Origin: Blattabacterium cuenoti
GTDB taxonomy: Bacteria; Bacteroidota; Bacteroidia; Flavobacteriales; Blattabacteriaceae
Assembly: GCF_014251375.1 (NCBI RefSeq)
Contig: NZ_CP059187.1
Span: 186,001-250,000 of the forward strand
Reading direction: 5' to 3'
DNA: 64,000 nt
Shown here: positions 27,027-36,752 of the stretch, one piece after another
Layout: each line of letters starts with the position of its first letter
Numbering within the stretch: the first letter of the stretch is position 1
Notes under the pieces: model-generated
Database searches by the model: none
The model's input: the letters and a program-made list of their open reading frames with translations, nothing else
Told to the model about the DNA's origin: nothing
Translations under genes and position numbers: made by a program

Positions 27027-27898
27027 TTACTAAAATACTGAATGGGGACAAATTAGCAATAAAAATAAGAAAAGAAATTTCTAAAGAAATAGAAAATATA
27101 AAAAAGAAAAAAAAACGGATTCCTCATCTTGGAATTATTTTATCAGGAACTAATAGTTCTAGTTTAACATATGTGAATAGCAAAATTAAAGAATGTAAAA
27201 ATATAGGGCTCCAATCTACTTTAGTCCATTTACCAGAATATAGTTCTGAACATGATATACTAAAAGAAATTCAAAGAATGAATAAGGATCCATTAATAGA
27301 TGGTTTTATTGTTCAACTCCCTCTTCAAAAACACATCAATCAGAATAATATAATTTTGTCTATTAATCCAAAAAAAGATGTAGATGGATTTCATCCTGAA
27401 AATTTTGGAAAAATGTCTTTGAATATGAAAGCTTTTTTTCCAGCTACTGCATTAGGGATATTAACTCTTTTAGAAAAAAACAAGATAAAAATATCTGGAA
27501 AACATACTGTAGTAATTGGAAGAAGTAATATTGTAGGAAGACCAATTAGTATTTTGATGAGTAGAAGAAAAGATATTGGAAATAGCACTGTTACATTAAC
27601 TCATAGTTCCACTCCTAATATAGAATATTATACAAAACAAGCAGATATAATTATTACCGCTGTAGGAATTCCAGGTTTTTTAAAAGGAGAAATGATTAAA
27701 AAAGGTTCTATAGTCGTAGACGTAGGGATTACTAGAATTCAAAATGGAAAAAAATTCTATTTTAAAGGAGACGTTGATTTTAATAGTGTTTATGGAAAAG
27801 CTTCTTATTTGACTCCTGTTCCAGGCGGAGTAGGCCCTATGACTCGTATTATGCTTATCAAAAACACTTTAATTGCTGCATTAAAAAATAGAGAATAA
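27023..27898 (+). CDS. folD: Bifunctional methylene-THF dehydrogenase / cyclohydrolase
   Basis: FolD interconverts methylene-, methenyl- and formyl-THF with NADP. Family features seen are YVNSKIKECKNIG with the catalytic Tyr and Lys, DGFIVQLPLQKH, DVDGFHPENFG, the VIGRSNIVGRP dinucleotide site and LTPVPGGVGPMTR. Length of 291 is normal. It supplies formyl groups for fMet and purines and methylene-THF for metF. It overlaps rsmA by four bases and is 7 bases before queE. Confidence 0.98.
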   Translation: MITKILNGDKLAIKIRKEISKEIENIKKKKKRIPHLGIILSGTNSSSLTYVNSKIKECKNIGLQSTLVHLPEYSSEHDILKEIQRMNKDPLIDGFIVQLPLQKHINQNNIILSINPKKDVDGFHPENFGKMSLNMKAFFPATALGILTLLEKNKIKISGKHTVVIGRSNIVGRPISILMSRRKDIGNSTVTLTHSSTPNIEYYTKQADIIITAVGIPGFLKGEMIKKGSIVVDVGITRIQNGKKFYFKGDVDFNSVYGKASYLTPVPGGVGPMTRIMLIKNTLIAALKNRE

Positions 27899-27905
27899 AT
27901 AAACA

Positions 27906-28546
27906 ATGAGAGAAAAAATCATTCATGAATATTATAATAATACTGTTACTTTTCCTGTGAAAGAATCTTTTTATTCCCTTCAAGGAGAAGGACATTATTC
28001 TGGAATAGCTGCTTATTTTATCCGTTTAGGAGGATGTCACATAAAATGTAATTGGTGTGATACTAAAACAAGTTGGAAAATCAATAAAAACGATTTTTTA
28101 ACAGTAAATCAAATTATTAAAAACATAAATAGTCAAGCAAAAATAATAGTTATTACTGGTGGGGAACCCACAATGTGGAATTTATCTCCTTTAACTAAAA
28201 TTCTTAAAAAAAGAGGATACCGAATTCATGTAGAAACTTCAGGAACCTATCCAATTCAGGAAGAATTTATTGATTGGATTACTATATCTCCTAAAAAAAA
28301 AAGCTTCCACTAAAAGAAAATTATAAAAAAATGAATGAATTAAAAGTTGTTATTCATGATGAAAATGACTTTTTTTTTGCAGAAGAACAGTCAAATTCAG
28401 TAAATAAAAATCCACATTGTGTTTTATTGTTACAACCTGAATGGAAACAAAATATAAAAATGATTCCAAAAATCATTTCTTATATAAAAAAACATCCTAA
28501 ATGGAAAATTTCTCTTCAAATTCATAAAATATTAAATATTTCTTAA
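27906..28546 (+). CDS. queE: 7-carboxy-7-deazaguanine synthase, interrupted by a frameshift at a 10-A tract
   Basis: QueE is a radical SAM enzyme making the deazaguanine core of queuosine, a modified base in GUN-anticodon tRNAs. The first part shows SLQGEGHYSG, the CxxxCxxC iron-sulfur motif GCHIKCNWCDTK and ITGGEPTM. The frame stops at 28311-28313 after 135 codons, just past a run of 10 A (28293-28302). The C-terminal part (LPLKENYKK, ELKVVIHDENDF, LLQPEW) continues in the next frame to 28546. One added A rebuilds a 213-residue enzyme of usual size. Status is pseudogene or slippage-expressed. The end overlaps hisIE by four bases. Confidence 0.85.
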
Positions 28547-29169
28547 TTTTTTTTTATCTTTAAATGTCTTTTTTTTAAAACCTCTATCACTTCTTGAAGC
28601 GAACAGTTTTTACTATACAAAAGTAAAAGATAATGAAACAACAAATCTGCAGATTCATTTAAAAATAAATTTTTGTTCATATCTTTAGATTCAATGATAA
28701 CTTCTACTGATTCCTCTCCAAACTTTTGAGCAATTCTATTAATTCCACTTTGAAAAAGTTTCAACACATAAGAATTTTTATTTCTTTTTTTTATTCTATT
28801 AGAAATAATTTTTTCTAAAAAAAATAAAAAATTTATTTGATTTTCTTCTTTCCAACAAGTATCCGTTCCTTTGTGACAAGTAGGCCCTGTTGGATCTGCT
28901 TTAATTAATAATGTATCTTGATCGCAATCAACTAATATGTCTTTAATCAAAAGATAATTTTTACTGATTTCTCCTTTTGTCCATAATCTTTTTTTAGATC
29001 TACTATAAAAAGTGATTTTTCTTTCTTCAATACTTTTTCTATATGCTTCTTGATTCATATAACCTAACATTAAAACTTTATCTGTTTTTGAATCTTGAAC
29101 AATAACGGGAATCAATCCGTTCTTAAACTTTATTCTTTTTTCTTGAATAAGAAGATTATTTTTCATCAT
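28543..29169 (-). CDS. hisIE: Bifunctional phosphoribosyl-AMP cyclohydrolase / phosphoribosyl-ATP pyrophosphatase
   Basis: Steps 2 and 3 of histidine synthesis in one 208-residue protein. The HisI half (about 1-115) has LGYMNQEAY, the metal-binding DCDQDT and the PTCHKGTDTCW segment with Cys/His ligands. The HisE half (about 120-205) has the MazG-like EESVEVIIESK and ESADLLFHYLLLL helices. It is the last gene of the his operon, as usual. Confidence 0.97.
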   Translation of the reverse strand: MMKNNLLIQEKRIKFKNGLIPVIVQDSKTDKVLMLGYMNQEAYRKSIEERKITFYSRSKKRLWTKGEISKNYLLIKDILVDCDQDTLLIKADPTGPTCHKGTDTCWKEENQINFLFFLEKIISNRIKKRNKNSYVLKLFQSGINRIAQKFGEESVEVIIESKDMNKNLFLNESADLLFHYLLLLYSKNCSLQEVIEVLKKRHLKIKKN

Positions 29170-29186
29170 TTACATTTAGATTTTTT

Positions 29187-29942
29187 TTACCGAATCAGAA
29201 TGTTTTTATTTCTTAAATAAGATTTAAGTTCAGGAATTTCTATTTCTCTATAATGAAAAATACTAGCTGCTAAAGCAGCATCTGCTTTTCCATTTTTAAA
29301 AATTTCATAAAAATCTTTTAATTTTCCAGCTCCACCTGAAGCAATAACTGGAATAGAAAGTTTTTCAGATATTTTTTTAGTGATATCCAAAGCAAATCCA
29401 CTTTTTGTTCCATCATGATTCATTGAAGTTAATAAAATCTCTCCTGCTCCTCTCCTAAAAGCTTCTTTTGCCCAATCCAAAGTTTTTCTTTTAGTTGGAA
29501 TTCTTCCCCCATTTAAATATACCCACCACTCATTTTCCTCATATTTTGTATCAATTGCCAAAACAATACATTGACTTCCAAATCTATTCGAAAGAATTTC
29601 TAATAGTTTTGGTTTTTCAAAAGCTGCAGTGTTAATAGAGATTTTATCCGCTCCTGCATTTAATAACAATTCAACATCTTTTTCTCCTCTAATCCCTCCA
29701 CCTACAGTAAAGGGAATGTTTATATGTCTCGCTATTTCTCTTACTAAACTTAATAATGTTTTACGTTTTTCATTTGTTGCCGTAATATCTAAAAATATTA
29801 ATTCATCTGCTCCTTGTTTCGTATACCAACTTCCTAATTCAACTGGATTTCCAGCATCTTTTAGATGTTTAAAGTTCACTCCTTTTACAGTTCTTCCATT
29901 TTTTATATCTAAACAAGGTATAATACGCTTAGCTAACAACAT
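29187..29942 (-). CDS. hisF: Imidazole glycerol phosphate synthase, cyclase subunit
   Basis: HisF is the (beta/alpha)8 barrel that combines ammonia from HisH with PRFAR to give IGP and AICAR. The two catalytic aspartates lie in PCLDIKNGR near residue 11 and in LAIDTKYE near 130; the phosphate-binding VGGGIR and ASGGAGK loops are present. Length of 251 is standard. The start overlaps the end of hisA by 10 bases. Confidence 0.98.
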   Translation of the reverse strand: MLLAKRIIPCLDIKNGRTVKGVNFKHLKDAGNPVELGSWYTKQGADELIFLDITATNEKRKTLLSLVREIARHINIPFTVGGGIRGEKDVELLLNAGADKISINTAAFEKPKLLEILSNRFGSQCIVLAIDTKYEENEWWVYLNGGRIPTKRKTLDWAKEAFRRGAGEILLTSMNHDGTKSGFALDITKKISEKLSIPVIASGGAGKLKDFYEIFKNGKADAALAASIFHYREIEIPELKSYLRNKNILIR

Positions 29943-30685
29943 TTTTTTATTTTTTTTTGATTATTCTTTTTTTTCCAATCCATCAATTCTATCAGAGAGA
30001 TTCTATTCTCATAGAGTGCTTTTCCAATAATTACTCCATAACATCCCAAATTTGATAATATATCTATATCTCTCATATTACTGATTCCCCCACTTGCAAT
30101 AAATTCAATATCCGGAAATTTTTGAATAATTTTCTTGTATAAAGAAAAAGAAGGCCCAGATAAAACTCCATCTTTGGATATATCCGTGCAAAAAATTTTT
30201 TTTATACCATGTCGGCTTTTTTCTTTTAAAAAATCCCAAAAAGAAATTGAGTAAAACTTTGTCCATCCATTAGTTGCGATTTGATTATTCTTAACATCTA
30301 CTCCAAGTAATATTTTATTTTTTCCATAAATATGAATCCATTTTTTGAAAAGTAAAGGTTTTTGCACTGCTATACTTCCAACAGTCGCCATATATCCACC
30401 ATTTTCAAAAACAATACGAACATCATCATCTGTATGAATCCCCCCTCCAAAATCAATAATCAAATGTGTATATGTTGCTATTTTTTCTAATATTTTCCAA
30501 TGAACTACTTTTCCTTTTTTTGCTCCATCTAAATCTACTAAATGTAATCTAGATATCCCATGATCTTCTAATAAAAATGCAACATCTAACGGATCATTAT
30601 TATAAATCTTTTTCTTTTTATAATCTCCTTGTATTAAACGAACACATTTTCCATCAATAAGATCTATAGCCGCAATAATATTCAT
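29933..30685 (-). CDS. hisA: ProFAR isomerase
   Basis: HisA isomerises the ProFAR aminoaldose to PRFAR, an Amadori rearrangement on a (beta/alpha)8 barrel. The catalytic Asp is in [12 protein letters not shown] near residue 8 and the second in [13 protein letters not shown] and ASGGIS bind the two phosphates. It has 250 residues including a Lys-rich tail. It lies between hisH and hisF in the operon. Confidence 0.97.
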   Translation of the reverse strand: MNIIAAIDLIDGKCVRLIQGDYKKKKIYNNDPLDVAFLLEDHGISRLHLVDLDGAKKGKVVHWKILEKIATYTHLIIDFGGGIHTDDDVRIVFENGGYMATVGSIAVQKPLLFKKWIHIYGKNKILLGVDVKNNQIATNGWTKFYSISFWDFLKEKSRHGIKKIFCTDISKDGVLSGPSFSLYKKIIQKFPDIEFIASGGISNMRDIDILSNLGCYGVIIGKALYENRISLIELMDWKKKNNQKKIKKCC

Positions 30686-30702
30686 TTTTTTTGAATTTTT
30701 TT

Positions 30703-31293
30703 TTATAATCGAATAAAATTTTCTAATATTTTATGTCCTACATAAGAAGATTTTTCTGGATGAAATTGGACAGCATAAAAATTTTTTTTTTGTAAAGCGG
30801 CACTATAAGAGACTATATAATCAGTTTTAGCGATAGTGTATTTTCCTAAATGAGCATAATAACTATGTACAAAATATTGATAACTTCCATCTGTAATTTT
30901 TTCAAATAAAGGTCCTTTTAGATTATGAATTGTATTCCATCCTATTTGAGGGATTTTATCATTTTTATTTTCAGATTGAAATTTTTTGACTAATAAGTCA
31001 AAAACTCCTATACATGTAGTGCTTCCTTCTTCTGAAGATTTACAAAGCAATTGCATCCCTAAACAGATTCCTAATACAGGTTGTTCTAATTTAGATAGAA
31101 GAATATCCAATTTTTTTTTTTTTAAATGTTTCATAGCAAAATTAGCTTCTCCTACACCAGGTAGAATTACTTTTTCAGCAGTTTGAATAGATTCTTGTGA
31201 ATCTGTTACAACTGCTTGTACTCCTATTCTTTCCAACGAAAATAGAACAGATTGGACATTTCCAGCAGGATATTTTATAATAATTGTTTTCAT
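30703..31293 (-). CDS. hisH: Imidazole glycerol phosphate synthase, glutaminase subunit
   Basis: HisH hydrolyses glutamine and channels ammonia to HisF. The class I amidotransferase triad is visible: the nucleophile Cys 77 in LGICLGMQLLC and the His and Glu of VQFHPEKS near the C-terminus. LPGVGEANFAM near residue 44 is a HisH signature. The length of 196 is normal. It is 17 bases upstream of hisA. Confidence 0.97.
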   Translation of the reverse strand: MKTIIIKYPAGNVQSVLFSLERIGVQAVVTDSQESIQTAEKVILPGVGEANFAMKHLKKKKLDILLSKLEQPVLGICLGMQLLCKSSEEGSTTCIGVFDLLVKKFQSENKNDKIPQIGWNTIHNLKGPLFEKITDGSYQYFVHSYYAHLGKYTIAKTDYIVSYSAALQKKNFYAVQFHPEKSSYVGHKILENFIRL

Positions 31294-31312
31294 AATTTGT
31301 TATTAAAATTTT

Positions 31313-32467
31313 TTACAATAGTCCCTTAGAACTAGGTAAATGATGACTAGAATTTATTTGTATGGCCATTTTTAAGGCTTTTGCAAAAGCCTTAAAAATG
31401 GATTCTATTTTATGATGTTCGTTTTCTCCTGTAGAACGAATATGCAAATTGCATTTTGCAGAAGAAGAAAAAGATTTGAAAAAATGAGAAAACATTTCAG
31501 TAGGAATTTTTCCTATTTTTTCTCTTAAGAATTGGACATTCCAAGATAATTGACTTCTTCCCCCAAGATCCAATGCGACTGTAGACAAACAATCATCCAT
31601 AGGAATTAAAGAAAAACCATAACGTTCTATTCCTTGTTTTTTCTTATTATTAATAGCTTTATGAAATACTTTTCCTAAAGTTATCCCAGTATCTTCTATA
31701 GAATGATGTTCATCTACATGTAGATCTCCTTTCGTATAAATATTCAAATCTATCAAACTATGAAACGAAATCTGTTGTAACAGATGATCGAAAAATCCAA
31801 GACCTGTTTGAATCTCCGATTTTCCTTTTCCATAAAGTCTAAGAGTGATTTTCACATCTGTTTCTAATGTCGTACGTTTATGTACGAAAAATTTTTTCGA
31901 TATATTTTTTAAATATTCGTATATTTTTTTCCAGTTATCAGTTTTTAAAACTATTATATTTTTCACATCCTCATATATAGAAAATTCATTTGATGAAATG
32001 ATGTGATTGTGGTCTTCTTTATTAATCCATATGGATTTACATCCTAAATTTTTTGCAAGAATAACATCTGTAAATCTATCTCCTATGACAAAAGATTTTG
32101 GTAGATCATAATAAGAATCCTTTAAATAAGAAGTTAACATTCCTGTACCAGGCTTTCTATTGGGAGATTTTTCTTCTTGAAAAGTTTTATCAATATGAAC
32201 AGAAGAAAAATTGATTCCTTCTGTTTTTAGAACTTTTAATATATGATTGTGAATGGGCCAAAAATTTTTTTCCGGAAATCTTTCCGTTCCTAATCCATCT
32301 TGATTGGTAACCATTACCAAATCATAAGTCAATTCATGAACTATTTTTGTTAAAAAAAATATAACATTTGGATAAAATTCTACTTTTTCTAGAGTATCAA
32401 TTTGATAAGTTGGAGGAGATTCTTTAATGATTGTTCCATCTCTATCTATAAATAATATTTTTTTCAT
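31313..32467 (-). CDS. hisB: Bifunctional histidinol-phosphatase / imidazoleglycerol-phosphate dehydratase
   Basis: The N-terminal HAD-type phosphatase (residues about 1-165; FIDRDGTI with both catalytic Asp, then RKPGTGM and GDRFTDV) removes phosphate from histidinol phosphate. The C-terminal dehydratase (about 190-384) converts IGP to imidazole acetol phosphate and shows the metal-binding DEHHSIEDTG and EHHKIES motifs. The 384 residues match the fused HisB type. The gene lies 4 bases after hisC. Confidence 0.98.
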   Translation of the reverse strand: MKKILFIDRDGTIIKESPPTYQIDTLEKVEFYPNVIFFLTKIVHELTYDLVMVTNQDGLGTERFPEKNFWPIHNHILKVLKTEGINFSSVHIDKTFQEEKSPNRKPGTGMLTSYLKDSYYDLPKSFVIGDRFTDVILAKNLGCKSIWINKEDHNHIISSNEFSIYEDVKNIIVLKTDNWKKIYEYLKNISKKFFVHKRTTLETDVKITLRLYGKGKSEIQTGLGFFDHLLQQISFHSLIDLNIYTKGDLHVDEHHSIEDTGITLGKVFHKAINNKKKQGIERYGFSLIPMDDCLSTVALDLGGRSQLSWNVQFLREKIGKIPTEMFSHFFKSFSSSAKCNLHIRSTGENEHHKIESIFKAFAKALKMAIQINSSHHLPSSKGLL

Positions 32468-32471
32468 TTTA

Positions 32472-33575
32472 TTAAAAACATTTCTTGGAATATTTTTTTA
32501 TTTGATTTATTAAATATTCATTTTCTTCGTGAGTTCCTACTGTTATTCTTAAACATTCATTGCATAGAATAATTTTGGATCGATCTCTAACTATAATGTT
32601 ATTTTCAATTAAATATCTATAAATATTTTTAGAAAATATAGGGATTTTTACAAGTAAAAAATTTGAAGCACTAGGATATACTTTTTCTATTATAGAAATT
32701 TTTTTTAGAGATTCTTCCATATACTTTCTTTCTAAAAGAATATTCTTCAAATGATAAAAAAATAGATCTTTATTTTCTAATGCTCGAATTGCTATTTCTT
32801 GCGAAATTTGACTAATATTGTACGGATATTTTATTTTGTTCATCCATTGAATTATTTCTTCAGAAGCAATAGCTATTCCGATTCTTAATCCTGCTAATCC
32901 CCATGATTTAGAAAGGGTTTGAAGAATAATTAAGTTAGGATATTTGTCTACTTCTTTGGAAAAAGATTCTTGTTCTGAAAAATCAATGTAAGCTTCATCT
33001 AAAACTACTATTCCTGTAAATTTTTTTATAATTTTCTGAATATCTTTTCTTTGTATATCATTTCCAGTAGGATTATTTGGAGAACAAATAAAAATTATTT
33101 TACTATACTGATTAATTACATTTTCTATTCTTTTTAAATTTAATTGATATTCCTCTTTTGTTAAAAAGACTTGAATAACATCTACTCCATGAATTCTTCC
33201 ACTTACTTCATACATTCCATAAGTAGGAGGAAAAACAATAGAATGATCTACTTTTGGACGTGAAAAAATACGATAAATTAAATCAATAATTTCATCGCTT
33301 CCATTTCCTAAGAATATTTTAGATTCAGAAATATTCTTTATTTCCGATATCTTTTTTTTTAATTCCATTTGCAATGGATCAGGATATCTATTATATGAAT
33401 TAGAAAAAGATAAAGGAGATCCAAAAGAATTTTCATTAGCATCCAAAAAAATCATAGATTTTTTTTCTTTTTGTTGATACTCTTCTCTAGCTGAAAGATA
33501 AGGAGATACATTAATAATATTTTCTCTTATTAAGGAATTTAAATCAAAATTTGATGAAGACGAAAAGGTGTTCAT
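32472..33575 (-). CDS. hisC: Histidinol-phosphate aminotransferase
   Basis: HisC transfers the amino group from glutamate to imidazole acetol phosphate using PLP. Fold-type I features are visible: NENSFGSP near the N-terminus, SPNNPTGNDI, VLDEAYIDFS and the PLP-lysine segment TLSKSWGLAGLRIG. Length of 367 is within the family range. It lies between hisD and hisB. Confidence 0.97.
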   Translation of the reverse strand: MNTFSSSSNFDLNSLIRENIINVSPYLSAREEYQQKEKKSMIFLDANENSFGSPLSFSNSYNRYPDPLQMELKKKISEIKNISESKIFLGNGSDEIIDLIYRIFSRPKVDHSIVFPPTYGMYEVSGRIHGVDVIQVFLTKEEYQLNLKRIENVINQYSKIIFICSPNNPTGNDIQRKDIQKIIKKFTGIVVLDEAYIDFSEQESFSKEVDKYPNLIILQTLSKSWGLAGLRIGIAIASEEIIQWMNKIKYPYNISQISQEIAIRALENKDLFFYHLKNILLERKYMEESLKKISIIEKVYPSASNFLLVKIPIFSKNIYRYLIENNIIVRDRSKIILCNECLRITVGTHEENEYLINQIKKYSKKCF

Positions 33576-33606
33576 GGATTAGAATTATTATTGATTGATT
33601 CATTTT

Positions 33607-34905
33607 TTATTTTAATCTAATATTAACAGATTTTTTATGCGCTATTAATCCTTCTTCAGAAGATAAAATCTCTACACATTTTGATAAATTTCGTAATCCT
33701 TTTTTAGAAATTTTTTGAAATGTAACTTTTTTAAGAAAACTCTCTACAGAAACCCCACTGTAAGATTTGGCATATCCATGTGTAGGAAGAACATGATTTG
33801 TACCAGAAGCATAATCTCCTACGCTGACGGGGGAATAATTCCCCAAAAAAATTGATCCAGCATTTTTTACTTGACTTCCCCAATAAGAGGAATTATTGCA
33901 ATTAACAATAAGATGTTCTGGAGCTACTGTATTTATTAAATAAATGCATTTTTCTAAAGAAGAAAGAAGAATAATTTTGCTGTTTTCTAAAGATTTTTTA
34001 ATGATATGTTGTTTCTTAGTCTTAGAAAGATGTTGGAACTGTTTTTTCAATTCACATTTTACTTTTTTAATCCAACAATCATTAGAAATTGTGACTAGAA
34101 GAATATAACTTTCTGAGTCATGTTCAGATTGAGAAAGTAAATCAGATGCAACATATTTTGGATTGGCAGTATTATCTGTTAAAATTACTACTTCAGAAGG
34201 GCCCGCAGGAATATCTATAGAAACAATTCCTTTTTGAGATACAATTTGTTTGGCTTTTGTGACATAAGAATTTCCAGGACCAAATATTTTATAAACAGAA
34301 GAAATACTTTCAGTTCCATAAGCCATAGCTGCAATAGCTTGAGCGCCTCCAACTTTATATATTTTTTCAATTCCTACATATTTAGATGTATATAAAATAG
34401 ATGGATGAATTTCTCCATTTTTATTTGGAGGAGTACATAAAATAATCTCTTCACATCCTGCCAATTTACTAGGAATTCCTAACATTAAAACAGTAGATAG
34501 TAAAGGGGCAGATCCTCCAGGAATATACAACCCTATTTTTTCTATTGGAATAGATTTTCTCCAACAAATCACTCCTGGAATAATCTCTATTTTAGATTCT
34601 TCATAAATTTGGTTTTTATGAAAACAGAGAATATTCTCATACGCTGTATCAATAGATTTTTTTAAACCGCTTGAAATATTCAAGTATGACTTATTAATAT
34701 CTTCTTCTGTTACTTGAATATTTTTTAAATTAAAATTATCATATTTCTTTGTGTAAGCTCTTAAAGCAACATCGCCATATAATTTTACATTATTTATAAT
34801 AGATAATACTGAATCTTCTATATTATTATTTGTTACAGGTCTTTTTATAAGATTTCTCCATATCCTTTCTGAAGGATAAGAGTAGACTGGAATATCCATA
34901 TCCAT
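33607..34905 (-). CDS. hisD: Histidinol dehydrogenase
   Basis: HisD performs the last two oxidations, from histidinol to histidine, with NAD and zinc. Visible signatures are VPGGSAPLLSTVLMLGIPSK-like core text (IPGGSAPLLS), GGAQAIAAMAYG, IFGPGNSYVTKAK and the DIPAGPSEVVIL segment, plus SEHDSES for metal and substrate. I set the start at the ATG at 34905 (432 residues, usual 425-435), 5 bases after hisG; the frame is open to 34989 but that would overlap hisG by 79 bases. Confidence 0.96.
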   Translation of the reverse strand: MDMDIPVYSYPSERIWRNLIKRPVTNNNIEDSVLSIINNVKLYGDVALRAYTKKYDNFNLKNIQVTEEDINKSYLNISSGLKKSIDTAYENILCFHKNQIYEESKIEIIPGVICWRKSIPIEKIGLYIPGGSAPLLSTVLMLGIPSKLAGCEEIILCTPPNKNGEIHPSILYTSKYVGIEKIYKVGGAQAIAAMAYGTESISSVYKIFGPGNSYVTKAKQIVSQKGIVSIDIPAGPSEVVILTDNTANPKYVASDLLSQSEHDSESYILLVTISNDCWIKKVKCELKKQFQHLSKTKKQHIIKKSLENSKIILLSSLEKCIYLINTVAPEHLIVNCNNSSYWGSQVKNAGSIFLGNYSPVSVGDYASGTNHVLPTHGYAKSYSGVSVESFLKKVTFQKISKKGLRNLSKCVEILSSEEGLIAHKKSVNIRLK

Positions 34906-34910
34906 AATAT

Positions 34911-35768
34911 TTAAAGTATTATTTTTTCTATCGGGAGCACTAATATATCTTGAGCTCCAAGTGCTTTTAAATTTTCTATTATTCCCCAAAAATCATTTTC
35001 ATTTACCACAGAATGTACAGAACTACATTTTGAATTTGCTAAAGGAAGGATCACGGGACTTTTAATTCCGGGAAGATAAGAGATTATTTTTTCTAGTCTT
35101 TCATTAGGAACGTTTAAAAGAATATACTTGTTATTTTTTGCTTTTTTAACGGCTCGTATTCTAAATAATAATTTGTCCATTATAATACTTTGTGGATTAC
35201 CTAAATGAAGATGAGATGCTAAAACAGCTTCTGATTGAAGAATTGTTTCTACTTCTTTCAATCCATTCATAAACAATGTAGAACCACTGCTTACTAAATC
35301 GCAAATGCAATCAGCTAAACCTATTCCGGGGGCAATTTCTACAGCTCCAGATATTTCATGAATTTCTGATTGAATGTATCTTTTTTCAAAAAATTCCTTT
35401 ACTAAAAAAGGATAACTTGTCGCAATTCTCTTTCCATCTAAATCACTAAGATCATTGTACATAATAGATTTCGGAACAGCTATAGAAAGTCGACATTTTC
35501 CAAATCCTAAAGTTTCTTTAATTTGTATCTTTTTTCTTTTCTCTAGAAGAACATTTTTTCCTACTATTCCTATGTCAGCTACTCCATCTTCTAAATATTG
35601 AGGAATATCATCGTCTCTTAAAAAAAGAATTTCCAGTGGGAAATTAAGAGCTGTTGTTTTCAATTTATCTATCCCAATATTTACCTCAATGCTGCAATCT
35701 TTAAGCAACTTTATAGAGTCTTCATAAAGACGCCCTGATTTTTGAATAGCTATTTTAAGTTTCTCCAT
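34911..35768 (-). CDS. hisG: ATP phosphoribosyltransferase, long form
   Basis: HisG starts the histidine pathway by joining ATP and PRPP. This is the long form (285 residues): the catalytic domain begins KLKIAIQKSGRLYEDS and contains the PRPP loop with ISGAVEIAPGIGLADCICDLVSSGSTL-type text (GIGLADCICDLVSSG), and a C-terminal ACT-like domain (about 210-285) provides histidine feedback in the family, so no HisZ is needed. It is the first gene of hisGDCBHAF(IE); a terminator-like hairpin lies 24 bases before its start. Confidence 0.97.
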   Translation of the reverse strand: MEKLKIAIQKSGRLYEDSIKLLKDCSIEVNIGIDKLKTTALNFPLEILFLRDDDIPQYLEDGVADIGIVGKNVLLEKRKKIQIKETLGFGKCRLSIAVPKSIMYNDLSDLDGKRIATSYPFLVKEFFEKRYIQSEIHEISGAVEIAPGIGLADCICDLVSSGSTLFMNGLKEVETILQSEAVLASHLHLGNPQSIIMDKLLFRIRAVKKAKNNKYILLNVPNERLEKIISYLPGIKSPVILPLANSKCSSVHSVVNENDFWGIIENLKALGAQDILVLPIEKIIL

Positions 35769-35780
35769 GACAGATATAGG

Positions 35781-35823
35781 AAAAAAAATAACAAAAGCTT
35801 ACTTTCTTGTCTTGTAAGCTTTT
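35781..35823 (-). terminator. Terminator-like hairpin in the hisG leader (attenuator candidate)
   Basis: On the minus strand a perfect 10-bp stem (35823-35814 with 35802-35793, arms containing AAGCTT) encloses an 11-base loop and is followed by GTTA and eight T (35788-35781). It has the form of a Rho-independent terminator, but ends only 12 bases before the hisG ATG at 35768 and lies downstream of the likely his promoter. That placement suggests attenuation. No His-rich leader peptide is visible. Confidence 0.65.
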
Positions 35824-35860
35824 TATTAACATCTAGATTTTTAATCATGCTGCATTACAG

Positions 35861-35868
35861 CAAATATA
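35861..35868 (-). promoter_or_regulatory. Putative his operon promoter -7 box
   Basis: TATATTTG on the minus strand, an exact TAnnTTTG match, about 93 bases before hisG and upstream of the leader hairpin. Transcription would start near 35853. The -33 region reads AGTTTA, a poor TTTG. Confidence 0.45.
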
Positions 35869-35973
35869 AAAAATTTTGAATATTATTAAACTTTTTGAAA
35901 CTCTATTTTTGTTATCCAAATTCAATTCTTTCAAAGAAAAAAGATGATTACTTTTAACAAAAAAACTTTTTTT

Positions 35974-36741
35974 ATGAAAATCATTAGTTATAATATAAAT
36001 GGGATTAGATCCGGAATAAATAAAGGATTATTCCATTGGGTTGAAGACATTCAACCAGATATTTTGTGTTTTCAAGAAATTAAAGCTTTTCCAGAACAAA
36101 TAAACACAAATATTCTTGATAATTTTGGGTATTACCATTATTGGTATCCTTCTTCAAAAAAAAAAGGATACAGCGGAGTAGGAATTTTATGTAAAGAAAA
36201 ACCAATTCATGTAGAATATGGAATAGGATTTGATTCTATTGATCAAGAAGGAAGAGTTTTACGTATTGACTTAAAAAAAATATCTGTCATAAGCCTTTAT
36301 CTTCCTTCTGGAAAAAATATAAAAAATAGATTAAGTTTTAAATTTCATTTTATGTATCAATTTTTTCATCATGTGAAAAAAATTAAAAAAGAGTTTAAAA
36401 ATCTCATTATTTGTGGAGATTATAATATTTGTCATAAGGATAAAGATATCCACGATCCTATAAAAAATAGAGAAGTTTCTGGATTCTTACCAGAAGAAAG
36501 AAAATGGATGACGCATTTTTTAAATTTAGGATTTATAGATAGTTTTAGAAACTATGTTCAAGAAAGCAATCATTATAGTTGGTGGAGTTATACTCATAAT
36601 GCTAGAAAAAATAATAAAGGTTGGAGAATTGATTACGCCATGGTTAGTACATCTTTAATAAAAAAGATGAAAAAAGCTTATCTCCTTCCTGAAATTCAAT
36701 ACTCAGATCATTGTCCCGCTGGATTAGAATTAGAAATTTAA
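35974..36741 (+). CDS. xth: Exodeoxyribonuclease III
   Basis: An AP endonuclease/3' exonuclease of base-excision repair. Of the catalytic residues I see Asn 7 in SYNINGIRSG, Glu 35 in FQEIKA, Asp and Asn in CGDYNICH, and the Asp-His pair in SDHCPAG near the end. I use the ATG at 35974 (255 residues), where the family begins; the frame is open from 35944. It is divergent from the his operon and convergent with tRNA-Lys. Confidence 0.95.
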   Translation: MKIISYNINGIRSGINKGLFHWVEDIQPDILCFQEIKAFPEQINTNILDNFGYYHYWYPSSKKKGYSGVGILCKEKPIHVEYGIGFDSIDQEGRVLRIDLKKISVISLYLPSGKNIKNRLSFKFHFMYQFFHHVKKIKKEFKNLIICGDYNICHKDKDIHDPIKNREVSGFLPEERKWMTHFLNLGFIDSFRNYVQESNHYSWWSYTHNARKNNKGWRIDYAMVSTSLIKKMKKAYLLPEIQYSDHCPAGLELEI

Positions 36742-36752
36742 TTCTCATTGAA

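Noticed and set aside
34906-34989. Longer HisD start overlapping hisG by 79 bases
   Set aside because: The extra 28 residues have no family counterpart and are the hisG 3' end in another frame.
35842-35856. Tiny leader peptide Met-Gln-His-Asp before the his hairpin
   Set aside because: A single His codon is not a convincing attenuation peptide; no frame in the leader has a run of His codons.
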